Shown: one piece after another, positions 1 to 12,685 of the stretch
Numbering within the stretch: the first letter of the stretch is position 1
Layout of the letters: each line of letters starts with the position of its first letter
From: CAVPDG01 sp963702535
Lineage (GTDB): Bacteria; Chloroflexota; Anaerolineae; Anaerolineales; UBA4823
Direction: 5' to 3'
Assembly (NCBI GenBank): GCA_963702535.1
Contig: CAVPDG010000024.1
Location: forward strand, 124,001-188,000
DNA length: 64,000 nt
The notes under the pieces: generated by a model
Told to the model about the DNA's origin: nothing
Database searches by the model: none
What the model saw: only the letters and a program-made list of their open reading frames with translations
Position numbers and translations under genes: made by a program

Positions 1-256
1 CGTCAACCGCGCCGCGCAGGTGCATGGTCAGCTCCATTTTGGTGATCATGGTCTCGACAATGCTGGCGGTGGCGACGACCTGCCCGGAGGGGTTGTGGAT
101 GGTGATATCGGCGTTGGGTCGTTTCTGGAAAGGCGTCACTTCCAGGTAGATGCCCACGCGGCGGTTATCCTGCCAGGGAGCGGCGCGCAGGTCTTTGACG
201 CGCACCTCGTCCGGGGGCAGGGGGATGGCGGTGGGGTCTTGGAAGAAAATATCCAA
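1..256 (-). CDS. Hypothetical protein, N-terminal part (runs off the left edge)
   Basis: The minus strand is open from a TTG at 256 to the window edge and gives about 85 residues beginning LDIFFQDPTAIPLPPDEV. The TTG is preceded by AGGG about six bases upstream, which decides the start. The visible part is hydrophilic and probably beta-rich, with a segment reading ITIHNPSGQVVATAS; no signal peptide or membrane segment is visible. It lies downstream of degV in the same direction but is separated from it by a 17-bp hairpin. I do not recognise the family. The competing plus-strand frame has no ribosome site and a Gly/Asp-rich composition typical of antisense frames. Confidence 0.6.
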   Translation of the reverse strand, partial: MDIFFQDPTAIPLPPDEVRVKDLRAAPWQDNRRVGIYLEVTPFQKRPNADITIHNPSGQVVATASIVETMITKMELTMHLRGAVD

Positions 257-280
257 CTGTGTCCCTTTTAGACGCCATGC

Positions 281-317
281 GAAAATGGGGTAGAAGCCCG
301 GCTTCTACCCCATTTTC
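281..317. terminator. Perfect 17-bp hairpin between two minus-strand genes
   Basis: Bases 281-297 are the exact reverse complement of 301-317, with a 3-base loop. The hairpin starts 11 bases past the degV stop and ends before the next minus-strand gene, so it is placed as a terminator. There is no clear U-tract. It may instead be a processing or mRNA-end stability stem. Confidence 0.6.
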
Positions 318-327
318 GGGATCATGC

Positions 328-1176
328 TCACATGCCTGCCATATACGCCAGCCCGACGGTGCCGGGTCCGGCGTGCGTGCCGATCACCGGACTTACACTG
401 GCCAGGATGCTCTCGACCGGTTTCAACTGCTCCGTTGCCAGAACCAGGATCTCTTTGGCTTCGGCTTCGGCGTTGGCGTGCAGGGTCGCCAAACGCACCG
501 GCTGGCGACCGGCGCAGCGCTCAACGACCAGCTCCACCAGGCGCTGAAGGGATTTCTTGCGCGTGCGCACCTTCTCGATGCCCTCCACCCGCCCGCCGGT
601 GACTTCCAGGATGGGCTTGATGTTGAGGGCGGTTGCCAGGAAGCGGCTGCCGCCGCCGATGCGCCCGCCGCGGTGCAGGAATTCCAGGGTGTCCACGGCA
701 AAGACCACGCCCACGTGCTGGCGCGCTTCCTCCGCCAGGGCTTTGCACTCCGCCAGGCTGGCGCCGCCCTGGGCGAGGCGCGCGACGGCCAGCACCTCGA
801 AGCCCAACGCCATGGCGGTGGTATTGGAATCGACGATCTCAATCGTCGCATCCGGATTGGCGGCTTTGGCGTGGATGGCTGAATTGATGGTGCCCGAAAG
901 GGAGTTGGAGAGCAACAGAGCCAGGATGTCGTAGCCCTGCTCTTTCAAGTCTCCGAAGATCTTGGTGAAGTCCGGGATCGTCACCTGCGAGGTGGATGGC
1001 ATCACCGTGGCTTTCGACAGCCGGGTGTAGAATTCGTCGGGTTGGATATCCACGCCGTCTTTGAATGATTGGTTGCCCCAGATCAGCACCTGAGGCGCAA
1101 TCGTCAGATTATATTCCTTCACCAGGTCGGCGGGAATATAAGCCGTGCTGTCGGTCACGATGGCTACTTTTGCCAT
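328..1176 (-). CDS. DegV family protein (fatty-acid binding)
   Basis: The 282-residue product has the usual DegV length. It starts MAKVAIVTDSTAYIP, the family's N-terminal signature, and carries the PSTSQVTIPDF motif near residue 60 and HRGGRIGGGSRF near residue 160. DegV proteins bind a fatty acid in a cleft between two alpha/beta domains; in Firmicutes the related FakB hands the acyl chain to the kinase FakA. No FakA homologue is visible here, so the partner is unknown. A strong GGAGGAG ribosome site lies just upstream of the ATG. The protein is cytoplasmic, and the frame is intact. Confidence 0.93.
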   Translation of the reverse strand: MAKVAIVTDSTAYIPADLVKEYNLTIAPQVLIWGNQSFKDGVDIQPDEFYTRLSKATVMPSTSQVTIPDFTKIFGDLKEQGYDILALLLSNSLSGTINSAIHAKAANPDATIEIVDSNTTAMALGFEVLAVARLAQGGASLAECKALAEEARQHVGVVFAVDTLEFLHRGGRIGGGSRFLATALNIKPILEVTGGRVEGIEKVRTRKKSLQRLVELVVERCAGRQPVRLATLHANAEAEAKEILVLATEQLKPVESILASVSPVIGTHAGPGTVGLAYMAGM

Positions 1177-1336
1177 AACTCCTCCTTTGGGAAATGAGAG
1201 CGATCCTGAAAAATGGGTCTTTCAATATTCCGAGCCGTGTCAATTCTGTAGCTTAATAACCCCGCCGGGTGGAGTTAGTTACGTTGGCGCGTTTGCACCT
1301 TGACCATTCCCCGCTTCCATACTAAAATGCAGTGCT

Positions 1337-2658
1337 GTGTTCGAGAACCTGACAGAACGCCTTGATAATGTATTTAAACAGTTGCGCCGGCGCGGCAAGC
1401 TATCCGAGCAGGATGTGGATGCCGCCATGCGCGAAGTGCGCCTGGCGCTGCTTGAGGCGGATGTCAACTATGCAGTCGTGAAGGATTTCGTGGCGCGTGT
1501 GCGCGCCCGGTCCGTCGGGTCCGAGGTCTCCAAGGCGCTCAACCCGGCGCAGCAGGTCATTAAAATCGTCAATGAAGAGCTCATCGCCACGCTGGGTCCG
1601 GTCGAGCGTCTCAACCTCAGCGGACCCCGCCCGCGTGCCATTATGCTCGTCGGGCTGCAAGGCTCGGGCAAGACGACTGCCGCGGGCAAGATCGCCAGGC
1701 TGCTGCGCTCCCAGGGCGAGCGAGTGATGCTCGTCGCCTGCGACCCCTACCGTCCGGCGGCTGTCCGCCAGCTTGAAACGCTCGGCGAGCGGTTGAGCGT
1801 GCCGGTGCATTACGAGGAGGGCGTCAAGCCGCCGCAACTGGCTGAGCGCGCCTTCGACAAAGCGCAGAAGGGCGGCTTCACCATCATCATCCTGGATACA
1901 GCCGGGCGCTCCCAGCTCGACCAGGTATTGATGGACGAGCTCCAGGCAATCCAGCGCCGCGTGCCGCCAGCCGAGACCCTGCTGGTGGTGGACGCCATGA
2001 TCGGTCAGGAAGCGGTGAACATCGCCAAAGGCTTCCGCGACTCGATCTCGCTCAGCGGGCTGGTGCTGACCAAGATGGACGGCGATGCGCGCGGCGGCGC
2101 AGCGATCTCGATCCGCGCTGTGACCGGCGTGCCGATCAAGTTCCTCGGCACCGGCGAGGCGCTGGATGCGATGGAGGCTTACGATCCAAATCGCCTTGCT
2201 TCCCGCATCCTGGGCATGGGTGATATGATCGGTCTCATCGAGCGCGCCGAAGCGGCGTACGATGACAAGACCGCCGCCCAGCAGGCGCAGAAGCTGATGT
2301 CGGGCGAGTTCACCCTGCAGGATTTTGCCGACCAGCTCAAGCAGCTGCGCAAAATGGGACCTTTGAACCAGCTCTTGGAGATGATGCCGGGTGGTATGGG
2401 GCAGATGGCGCGCCAGATCGACCCGAAGGATGCTGAGAAGCAGCTCAAGTTTACAGAAGCCATCATCAGCTCGATGACGCCTCTCGAGCGCCGCAAGCCG
2501 GATGTGTTGAACGCCAGCCGCCGGCGGCGCATCGCGCGGGCTCCGGCACCGACGTCCAGGATGTCAACCGGCTGATCAAGCAGTACCGCGAGGCGCAGCG
2601 CCTCTTTAAAACAATCAAGAAATCTGGCAAGCGTGGTTTGCCGCGCTTGTTTGGTTAG
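1337..2658 (+). CDS. ffh: Signal recognition particle protein Ffh (one frameshift)
   Basis: Ffh is the SRP54 GTPase that binds signal peptides of membrane proteins on the ribosome together with 4.5S RNA. The order is N domain (MFENLTERLDNVFKQLRRRG), P-loop GLQGSGKTT, DTAGR, TKMDGDARGG, then the methionine-rich M domain with LLEMMPGGMGQMA. The start is GTG. After RRRRIAR near 2535 the frame must shift to give the conserved GSGTDVQDVNRL. Restoring one G in a GGG run at about 2537 repairs this and extends the protein to the stop at 2656-2658, about 440 residues, which is normal length. The break is probably a sequencing error. It precedes rpsP, a common neighbour. Confidence 0.93.
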
Positions 2659-2778
2659 GCAGCTCCGGCTGCTGTTGTCCGGTTGGGAACCACGCTCACG
2701 CCTCCTCCGCGTACCCTCGAGCGGGTTTGATGCAGGACAATTGGAAAATTGGAAAATACCTAGTCAGGAGAAAGATCG

Positions 2779-3150
2779 ATGGTTCGTATTCGTTTGCGCC
2801 GGATTGGTCTCAAAGGGCAGCCCAGCTACCGTATCGTAGCAGCCGATAAAGAAAGCCCGCGTGATGGCCGTTTCCTCGAAATTTTGGGCTTTTATAACCC
2901 ACGTACTGAGCCCGCCACAATTCAGCTCAAGGAAGAGCGCATCTATCACTGGATGAGCAATGGCGCTCAACCCAGCGAGTCGGCGCTGCAGGTCTTCAAG
3001 AGCGCAGGTCTGCTGGACCGCTATGAGCGCTACAAGAAGGGTGAAGCGCTCGAAACGCTGATGCAAGAAGCTGAGTCGGCTCAGGTTACTCGCAACGTCA
3101 GCGATAAGACACGCCTGGAAGGTCCGACGAAGAAGTCTCAGAAGATATAA
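2779..3150 (+). CDS. rpsP: 30S ribosomal protein S16
   Basis: The product starts MVRIRLRRIGLKGQPSYRIV, which is diagnostic of bS16, and continues with the family's PRDGRFLEILGFYNP segment. S16 is a small-subunit assembly protein. At 123 residues it is longer than the core family (about 80-90) because of a charged C-terminal extension ending in KKSQKI. An AGGAG site lies shortly before the ATG. It heads the order rpsP-khpA-rimM, the standard ribosome-maturation block; trmD and rplS do not follow here, and dprA takes their place. Confidence 0.97.
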   Translation: MVRIRLRRIGLKGQPSYRIVAADKESPRDGRFLEILGFYNPRTEPATIQLKEERIYHWMSNGAQPSESALQVFKSAGLLDRYERYKKGEALETLMQEAESAQVTRNVSDKTRLEGPTKKSQKI

Positions 3151-3184
3151 AGGCTGTTCGAAGCCTGACCCATAGAGGTGCGTT

Positions 3185-3421
3185 TTGAAAGAGCTGGTCG
3201 AATTCATTGCTCGGTCTCTGGTGGATGATCCCACGCAGGTGCGCGTCGTTCAAAAGCGGCAAGGATCAACCGTGAACTTGAAGCTGTATGTAGCCAAGGA
3301 AGACATGGGCAGGGTGATTGGCAAAGGCGGGCGGGTAGCCAATGCCATGCGCGTCCTGCTGCGGGTGGCAGCCGCCCAGGAAGGCAAGCGCGCCATCCTG
3401 GATGTCGATGATATGCGATGA
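3185..3421 (+). CDS. khpA: KH-domain RNA-binding protein KhpA
   Basis: This 78-residue protein is a single KH domain with the RNA-binding GxxG loop in MGRVIGKGGRVANAMR. KhpA binds many RNAs, in some bacteria with KhpB, and its gene typically sits between rpsP and rimM, as here. The start is TTG with a GAGG sequence upstream. The stop overlaps the rimM start as ATGA at 3418-3421, so translation is probably coupled. Confidence 0.93.
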   Translation: MKELVEFIARSLVDDPTQVRVVQKRQGSTVNLKLYVAKEDMGRVIGKGGRVANAMRVLLRVAAAQEGKRAILDVDDMR

Positions 3422-3993
3422 GCGAGGCAAATCCTCCCGCTCAGCCCCAAGAACCAGCAGGCTCGTCCAACTCGGGCGAGCCTGTATTTTTGGTCGTCGG
3501 CAAGCTGCGCCGCCCGCACGGCGTACACGGCGAGATGCTGATGGACGTGCTCACCGACTTCCCGGAGCGGCTCTCGCCCGGCGTGCAGGTGTTCGTCGGG
3601 GAAGACCACCGACCCTGCCTGATCCGCAGCGCCCGCTGGCAGATGAACGCCATGCTGGTGACGTTCCAGGGATTCAACGACCCGGAAGCGGTGGGCGCAC
3701 TGCGCAACCTGCTGGTGACGGTGCGCGCCGATGAGATCCCCGCCCTGGAAGATGGGGAATACTACCACCACGAATGCCTGGGTATGGCGGTAGTCGACGA
3801 GACCGGTGAGCGGATCGGGGTGATCACCGAGATCCTCGAATCCTCCGCCCACGATATCTTCGTTGTGAAAACCGGGCAGAACAAAGAAGTGCTCATCCCG
3901 GCGACGGATGAGGTGTTGCTCAAGGTGGATGTGCAGCGCGGTGAGATGCAGGTGCGTTTGCTGCCAGGGCTAATCCCGGGTACGGAAACGTAG
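3418..3993 (+). CDS. rimM: Ribosome maturation factor RimM
   Basis: RimM assists maturation of the 30S 3' domain and binds S19. The sequence shows the N-terminal beta-barrel signature VGKLRRPHGVHGEM after a short Pro/Ser-rich leader of about 25 residues. The PRC-barrel follows with EYYHHECLGMAVVDETGE and ends in VLIPATDEVLLKVDV. The length of 191 residues is normal when the leader is allowed for. The start overlaps the khpA stop by four bases. It is the last gene of the ribosome block before a new promoter. Confidence 0.95.
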   Translation: MSEANPPAQPQEPAGSSNSGEPVFLVVGKLRRPHGVHGEMLMDVLTDFPERLSPGVQVFVGEDHRPCLIRSARWQMNAMLVTFQGFNDPEAVGALRNLLVTVRADEIPALEDGEYYHHECLGMAVVDETGERIGVITEILESSAHDIFVVKTGQNKEVLIPATDEVLLKVDVQRGEMQVRLLPGLIPGTET

Positions 3994-4042
3994 CGGATCC
4001 CTTTCTGCCAGCGACTTTTCAGATTTGTGCGCCCCCAATGAC

Positions 4043-4072
4043 TTGACAATTTAAAAGCCATTGTGGTATTCT
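4043..4072 (+). promoter_or_regulatory. Sigma-70 type promoter ahead of dprA
   Basis: TTGACA at 4043-4048 is followed after 18 bases by TATTCT at 4067-4072, in an AT-rich dip between rimM and dprA. The -35 is a perfect consensus match and the -10 matches four of six positions. It would start transcription near 4080, about 50 bases ahead of the dprA TTG start. Confidence 0.6.
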
Positions 4073-4130
4073 CTCCCCCGTATTTATTGTTAATAATGAA
4101 GAATTGATCTCTCATCGCTGAGGAACCATT

Positions 4131-5262
4131 TTGGACGATTACCGCAAGTACTGGGTAGGCTTCAACCTGGTCAAAGGCATTGGGGCGGCGCGCCTGCGCG
4201 CTTTGCTCCAGCATTTCGGGGATATCGAGGCAGCCTGGAACGCCTCTCCCCAAGCCCTGCAGTCAACCGGGCTGGGCAACAAGGTGATCGAGACCTTTTT
4301 GCAGGTGCGGCGTGAAGTCGATCTGGATAGCGTGATGCAGCGCATCGCTTCCAAAGGCATCACGGTGCTCACCTGGGAAGAGGATGCCTACCCCCGGCGC
4401 TTGAAGGAGATCGAGCAGCCGCCGCCGGTGCTGTACCTGCGCGGTAGCTTGCTGCCCGCCGATGAGTGGGCGGTTGCTATCGTCGGCACGCGGCGTATCA
4501 CCGCCTACGGTCGCCAGGTGACCGAGGAGGTCGCCACAACCCTGGCGCGCAGCGGCGTGACCGTGGTCTCCGGTCTGGCGCGCGGCGTCGAACTCGGTGG
4601 CGCACAAGGCAGCCCTGGATGCCGGCGGGCGGACGATTGCCGTGCTGGGCAGCGGTGTGGATGTGATCTACCCCTCCGAGCATCGCAGCCTGGCGGAGCG
4701 GATGAGCGCCAGCGGCGCAATCTTGAGCGATTACCCTGTGGGCACGGCGCCGGATGGCGTCAACTTCCCGCCCCGCAACCGCATCATCTCCGGGCTCTCG
4801 CTGGCTGTCATCGTGGTGGAAGCCGGTCAGAAAAGCGGCGCCCTGATCACCGCCGAGTTTGCCGCAGAGCAGGGCAGAGATGTCTTCGCCGTGCCGGGCA
4901 ATATCAACGCCCCGCAGAGCGCCGGGTGCAATGCCTTGATCCAGCAGGGAGCGCGCCCGCTGCTCCAGGCGCGCGACGTCCTGGAGGCGCTGGACCTGAC
5001 CATGGTGCAGGAGCAGCGCACGGCGCGCACGGCGCTGCCAGCCGACGCTACCGAGCAGCAGCTCCTGGCGATCGTCGGTCAGCAGCCCTTGCATATCGAT
5101 GATATCCGCAACCAGGTCAGCCTGCCCGTCGAGCAGGTGACAGCAGCCCTGGCGATGATGGAGCTGAAGGGCATGGTGCGTAGCGTGGGCGGTATGCGCT
5201 ACGTGGCGGTGCGCGAGCTGGCAGCCGGTTATGAACCTACCGGCGCTGAGGATGAAAAATAA
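4131..5262 (+). CDS. dprA: DNA-processing protein DprA (one frameshift)
   Basis: DprA binds incoming single-stranded DNA and loads RecA during transformation. Reconstructed length is about 376 residues. The order is an N-terminal helix-hairpin region (VKGIGAARLRALL), the Rossmann core with VAIVGTRRITAYG, SGLARGVD, GSGVDVIYPSEH and FPPRNRIISGLS, then a C-terminal winged-helix domain. The frame breaks near 4592, where one extra A in GTCGAACTCGG separates ARGV from DSVAHKAALD; removing it gives the canonical motif. The start is TTG with GAGG upstream. The gene suggests that natural transformation is possible, but no other competence gene is in view. Confidence 0.92.
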
Positions 5263-5293
5263 GGTGGGAAAAAAAGGTGAGGAAATCCGATCT

Positions 5294-6381
5294 ATGTTAG
5301 CCAACTATTATGCTGTGATTATGGCTGGGGGTGGAGGCACCCGTTTATGGCCCTCTCGCGCAAGAGGCGACCCAAGCAAATGCTCCGTCTCCTGGAGGAG
5401 CGCAGCCTCTTCCAGACCTCGGTGCAAAGGCTGGATGGCGTCTTTCCTGCCGACCATATCTACGTGGTCACCGTGGAAGAGCAGGCGGCAGAGCTGCAGC
5501 AGCAGTGCCCACAAATTCCGGCGGAGAATTACCTGTTGGAGCCCATGCCGCGCGGCACGGCTTCCGTCATCGGCTTGGCGGCGGTGGCGCTCAAGCGCCG
5601 CGACCCACATGCCATGATGGCTGTGCTCACTTCTGACCATTACATCGGCAATGAGCCGGGTTTTCGCGAGCTGCTCGCTGCAGCTTACGACGTAGCCCAG
5701 GAGGATTACCTGGTCACCCTGGGCATCTCGCCCACGTTTGCCGCAACCGGTTATGGTTACATCCAGCGCGGCGCCCTGTTGGGCAGCTACCGGGATTACG
5801 AGGTGTACCGGGCTCTGCGCTTCAAAGAGAAGCCGGCAGAGAAGCAGGCGCAGCGCATGCTCGCCTCCGGCGACCATAGCTGGAACTCGGGCATGTTCGT
5901 CTGGAAAGTGGATCGCATTCTGGAAGAGTTCGCCGGGCAGATGCCTGAGCTTGCCGGCGCTCTGGAGAGCATCTCAGAAGCCTGGGATAGCGGGAACAGG
6001 TCCTCCGTGGTGCATAATATCTGGCCATCTTTGAAGAACGAGACGATCGATTATGGCATCATGGAGAACGCCCAAAACGTGGCGGTGATCCCGGCAACCG
6101 GCTTGCGCTGGAGCGACGTGGGCAGCTGGGATTCTCTGTTCGAGGTGATCGAAGGCGACGCTACCGGCAATATCGTCATGGGCGGCAAGCATATCGGTCT
6201 GGATACCAACCAGTCGCTGGTGTACGTCAACCAGGAGCACCGCCTGATCGTCACCATCGGCGTGGACGACCTGATCGTCGTCGATACCGGGGACGTGCTG
6301 CTCGTCTGCCGTAAGGACCAGGCGCAAAGGGTGCGCCAGGTGGTCAACCACCTGGTGGAGACGGGGCAGGAATACTTATAA
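5294..6381 (+). CDS. manC: Mannose-1-phosphate guanylyltransferase (one frameshift)
   Basis: The enzyme makes GDP-mannose from GTP and mannose-1-phosphate for glycan synthesis. The nucleotide-binding signature AGGGGTRLWPLSRKRRPKQ is restored by adding one C to the CCC run near 5352; without it the N-terminus and body lie in different frames. Other family marks are LLEPMPRGTA, the sugar-phosphate motif in RFKEKPAEKQ and HSWNSGMFVWK. The length of about 362 residues matches the short, cupin-less class. A ribosome site AGGTGAGG precedes the ATG at 5294. No other nucleotide-sugar gene is nearby. Confidence 0.92.
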
Positions 6382-6425
6382 TAAAATCGGCAGTGCAGCC
6401 GTTTTTCTGAAGGAGGAACTTAACC

Positions 6426-8740
<2,315 letters not shown>

Positions 8741-8773
8741 GCACAAAGCTTGCATCTTGGGGAGCATTCATAT

Positions 8774-8846
8774 GTTGTTAGGGTATTCCGGTTTTTGGTG
8801 CGCAGGCGGGCGTACGCCCGCCTGCGCACCAAAAACCGGTAACAAC
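8774..8846. repeat. Long near-perfect palindrome between topA and the next gene
   Basis: Bases 8788-8839 form a perfect 52-base palindrome centred on CGTACG. Outer arms GTTGTTA (8774-8780) and TAACAAC (8840-8846) add seven further pairs across an asymmetric 7-base bulge. It begins 34 bases after the topA stop. It could act as a terminator in both directions or extrude as a cruciform; no U-tract is present. Its sequence is unrelated to the three-copy family at 10.6, 21.2 and 36.3 kb. Confidence 0.8.
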
Positions 8847-8954
8847 CTTTTAGTGCATCTGCATCTTGCTTAGGGACGCCGGATGGCGCAGAATGTGTTA
8901 GAATAGATGTGCTATTTTGGCGCTGGATATGTGTCAGATCAACGGAGAGGACAA

Positions 8955-9978
8955 ATGGACGCTATCAAAGAACAAAGCAAAAAACCGTGGGTGATTATCG
9001 TCGCGGGGTTGCTTGTCGGGCTGATCCTGGGGTTGATTTACGCCTGGGCGATCAACCCGGTGCAGTGGACGGATGCCCCCATCGACATGTTGAGGCCCGA
9101 GCTGCAAGAAGAATACATGCGCATGGCGATTGATTCTTATAGCGTCAACCAGGATGTTGCCCAGGCGCAAGCCCGCTACAACGCCGTTGGAGAAAACAAG
9201 GAGCTGGTCCTGGCTCAGATCGAGGCAAACCCCGGCAGCCAATCGCCGCAATCGATCCAGGCGTACGCCGCCGCAGTCCAGGCTCCACCGGTTGCAGCAC
9301 CCGGCGCCACGCCTGAGGCGGGAGGCGAGCCTGAGAAAGCCGCAGGCAGCGCCTGGCGCTGGATACTGCCCTTGCTCTGCCTGGTTGTCCTGGGCGTGGC
9401 CGGCGTTTTGTTCTACCTGCTCTACTGGCGCAACCGCCCTCAGAAGAGCGCTCCGCCCGAGTCCACCTATACCCAGGCGTCTACCCGTCCTGCCGCCGTC
9501 TCAGAGTACACCGGCGTTGGCGAAGAGCCCCCCATGGTGCAGTTCATGGCGACTTACAAGCTGGGTGATGACCTGTTCGACGACTCGTTCAGCATCGACT
9601 TGCCCGGCAGGCGAGTTCCTGGGCGAGTGCGGCGTGGGCATCTCGGAGATCATCGGCGTGGGCGAGCCCAAGAAGGTGACCGCTTTCGAGGTCTGGTTGT
9701 TCGATAAGAACGATATCCAGACCGTCACCAAGGTGCTGATGAGCGCTCACGCTTTCCTGGATGAAACCATCCGCCAGCGCCTAGAATTGAAGGGCGACCC
9801 CGTGCTGGCAGAGCCGGGCAGCGAGGTTGTGCTCGAAACGCAGACCCTACGCCTGGTCGCCCGGGTTGTCGATATGGCATACGGCGATGGGGCTTTGCCC
9901 GAGCAGAGCTTCCTGGAGCGCTTGCTGCTCGAGCTGGCTGTCTGGGCTGAAGCTAATCTCTCGTTAGATAAATTGTAG
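8955..9978 (+). CDS. Two-helix membrane protein of unknown function (one frameshift)
   Basis: About 340 residues after joining a break near 9608, where a CCC run before GGCAGGCGAG appears one base too long. A first membrane helix lies near residues 11-31 (VIIVAGLLVGLILGLIYAW) and a second near residues 135-155. Between them is an Ala/Pro/Gln-rich segment with a small helical region. After the second helix comes a soluble domain with FLGECGVGISEIIG and FEVWLFDKNDIQTVTKVLMS. No catalytic motif is apparent and I do not recognise the family. A GGAGAGG site precedes the ATG. It lies between topA and greA. Confidence 0.72.
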
Positions 9979-10021
9979 GGGCGACGCGCGCCCCTAATCC
10001 TTCAGAGAGTGAATTGATACT

Positions 10022-10048
10022 CGTGCGGCAACCGCACGCAGTATTTAT
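10022..10048 (+). terminator. Intrinsic terminator after the membrane-protein gene
   Basis: CGTGCGG (10022-10028) pairs with CCGCACG (10032-10038) around a CAA loop and is followed by the T-rich run CAGTATTTATTT. A second GC-rich stem (TAGGGGCG/CGCCCCTA, 9976-9996) includes the preceding stop codon. The pair separates this plus-strand gene from convergent greA. Confidence 0.6.
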
Positions 10049-10073
10049 TTACTCTAAGGTGAATAAGCTTTTC

Positions 10074-10543
10074 TTACTCGATCTCGATGATCTCCAGCCA
10101 CAAGGCGCCGCCTGGCGTCTGCACTTCCACCCGGTCGCCCACCCGGCGACCCATCAAAGCGCTGCCGATGGGCGATACGTGCGAGATGCGCCCATTGCGC
10201 GGGTCGGCTTCTTTCGCACCCACGATCAGGTAGCTTTCCGGCGCTTCGCCCTCTTCCATCACTGTGATCCTGGCGCCGACTTCGACCACCTCGCGGGTCC
10301 TGAATCGTTCTGCTCGATGATCGTGGCGTTCTTGAGTAAATACTCCAGCTCCATGATCTTTCCCTCGAGGAAGCCCTGGTCTTCTTTCGCCTTGTGGTAA
10401 TCGGCGTTTTCGGAGAGGTCGCCCATCTGGATGGCAGACCGCAAGCGCTCGGAGATTTCCTGGCGGGCAGGACCTTTGAGCTGCTCGAGCTCTGCCTTGA
10501 GCCGGGCGGCTCCCTCGGAAGTTAAATACAACTTATCATTCAT
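10074..10543 (-). CDS. greA: Transcription elongation factor GreA (one frameshift)
   Basis: GreA rescues backtracked RNA polymerase by stimulating transcript cleavage. The N-terminal coiled coil has the conserved acidic tip GDLSENADYHKAKEDQGFLE, and the C-terminal FKBP-like domain contains ISHVSPIGSALMGRRVGD. The two parts lie in different frames that meet near 10295 (EQNDSGP to VVEVGARITV). The joined length of about 156 residues is normal for GreA. I chose the ATG giving MNDKLYLTSEGA at 10543 because it matches the family start; an in-frame ATG ten codons upstream is also possible. A half copy of the dispersed palindrome lies just upstream. Confidence 0.92.
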
Positions 10544-10570
10544 CTCACCAGCTCCATTAATTACCTGGCT

Positions 10571-10607
10571 CATTCGGGATTAACCATGATGATTTCCGGA
10601 TTTGGGG
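10571..10607 (-). repeat. Half copy of the dispersed intergenic palindrome
   Basis: Read on the plus strand, this matches the reverse complement of the right arm of the copy at 21130-21234: CATT, GGGATT, ACC, then TGATGATTTCCGGATTTGGGG. Only one arm is present, followed by unrelated sequence. It lies upstream of the greA start. Confidence 0.65.
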
Positions 10608-10684
10608 CGCACTTTCATCGGATGCTGCCGCTATCCCGATGACCTGTCGGCATATTATAACCTGATCTTGTAGGAATTATCTGA

Positions 10685-11836
<1,152 letters not shown>

Positions 11837-11854
11837 GGTCTTTGCCTGTCCCGT

Positions 11855-12684
11855 CTAAAGGATTGCCTGGCGCTGGATGCGGGTGCCGATGCGGGCGCCT
11901 TGCAGGGCTTGTTCAACGGCGCCCGGCAACTCGCCGGAGAAGATCAGTATCTGCAGGTTGGGGAGCTGCCGGACAAGCTCCAGGCTTTGCAGCACCTTGC
12001 TCGCCATGCCGCCAGTGACATCCGCGGCGCTGGAGCCGCCCAGCGCGCCGAGGTGCTCGTGGATGTTGGCGGGGGTGATCGCCTCGATCAGCCGGGTGCA
12101 AGCCGGGTAATCTGCCCACACCCCCTGCTCCAATCCCGCCAGCAGGATTTTGTCCGGGTTTAAGTGGATCGCCAGGTGGTCGAAAAGGTCTTCGGTGGAG
12201 AGGATCGTGCCGCCGCGCCGGGTATCGAAGATCACATCGCCGTGGATCACGGGTAATAAACCGGCGCTCAGGGCGTGCTGGATCGGCGCCAGGTCCCACG
12301 AGAGCACCTTGCCATCCTCAGCGATCACGGCTGCGCTGGGGTGCAGGGCGATGGCTGGCAAACCGGCGGCGTGCAAGGCGTCCGTCACCATCATGTTCAG
12401 GGTGGCTGCCTCGCGCCAGATCTCGGCGAAGCCCTGCCACTCCTGCGCCGTGTGCACGCCCTGCCGGGTGCCGTATTTCTTGGCGGAACGTGCCCAAAAG
12501 AGCCCGCTCCGTTGCCCAGCACCAGGCGAATATCCCGGCGTTTCTTCAGCGCCCGCCCGATCTCGCCTGCCAGGCGCTCCAGCACTTCCGGGCGCGGGGC
12601 GCGCGGGCGCTGCTTATCGGTGATCAGCGAGCCGCCGAACTTGAGAAAGACGAGCGAGCCATCTCGTTTTGCTGCATCTTGCAT
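11855..12684 (-). CDS. ipk: Isopentenyl phosphate kinase (one frameshift)
   Basis: IPK phosphorylates isopentenyl phosphate to isopentenyl diphosphate, the last step of the alternative mevalonate route. It is an amino-acid-kinase fold protein: FLKFGGSLITDK at the N-terminus, GNGAGSFGH with the catalytic His near residue 60, HGDVIFDTRRGG and DVTGGMASKV. A break near 12480 (GHVPP/KKYGTRQGVHTAQEW) splits it; joined length is about 276 residues, slightly longer than archaeal IPK. It starts one base from the stop of mevalonate kinase, so the two are translated from one message. Phosphomevalonate decarboxylase is not in the window. Confidence 0.88.
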
Positions 12685-12685
12685 A

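Noticed and set aside
259..882. A 207-codon plus-strand open frame opposite degV
   Set aside because: It is antisense to a clearly conserved gene, has no ribosome site, and its composition (Gly, Arg, His, Ala rich) is what high-G+C third positions produce in antisense.
2659..2778. A possible tRNA or small RNA in the ffh-rpsP gap
   Set aside because: The T-loop-like string is not accompanied by an acceptor stem or anticodon arm; only a small ACCC/GGGT hairpin is present.
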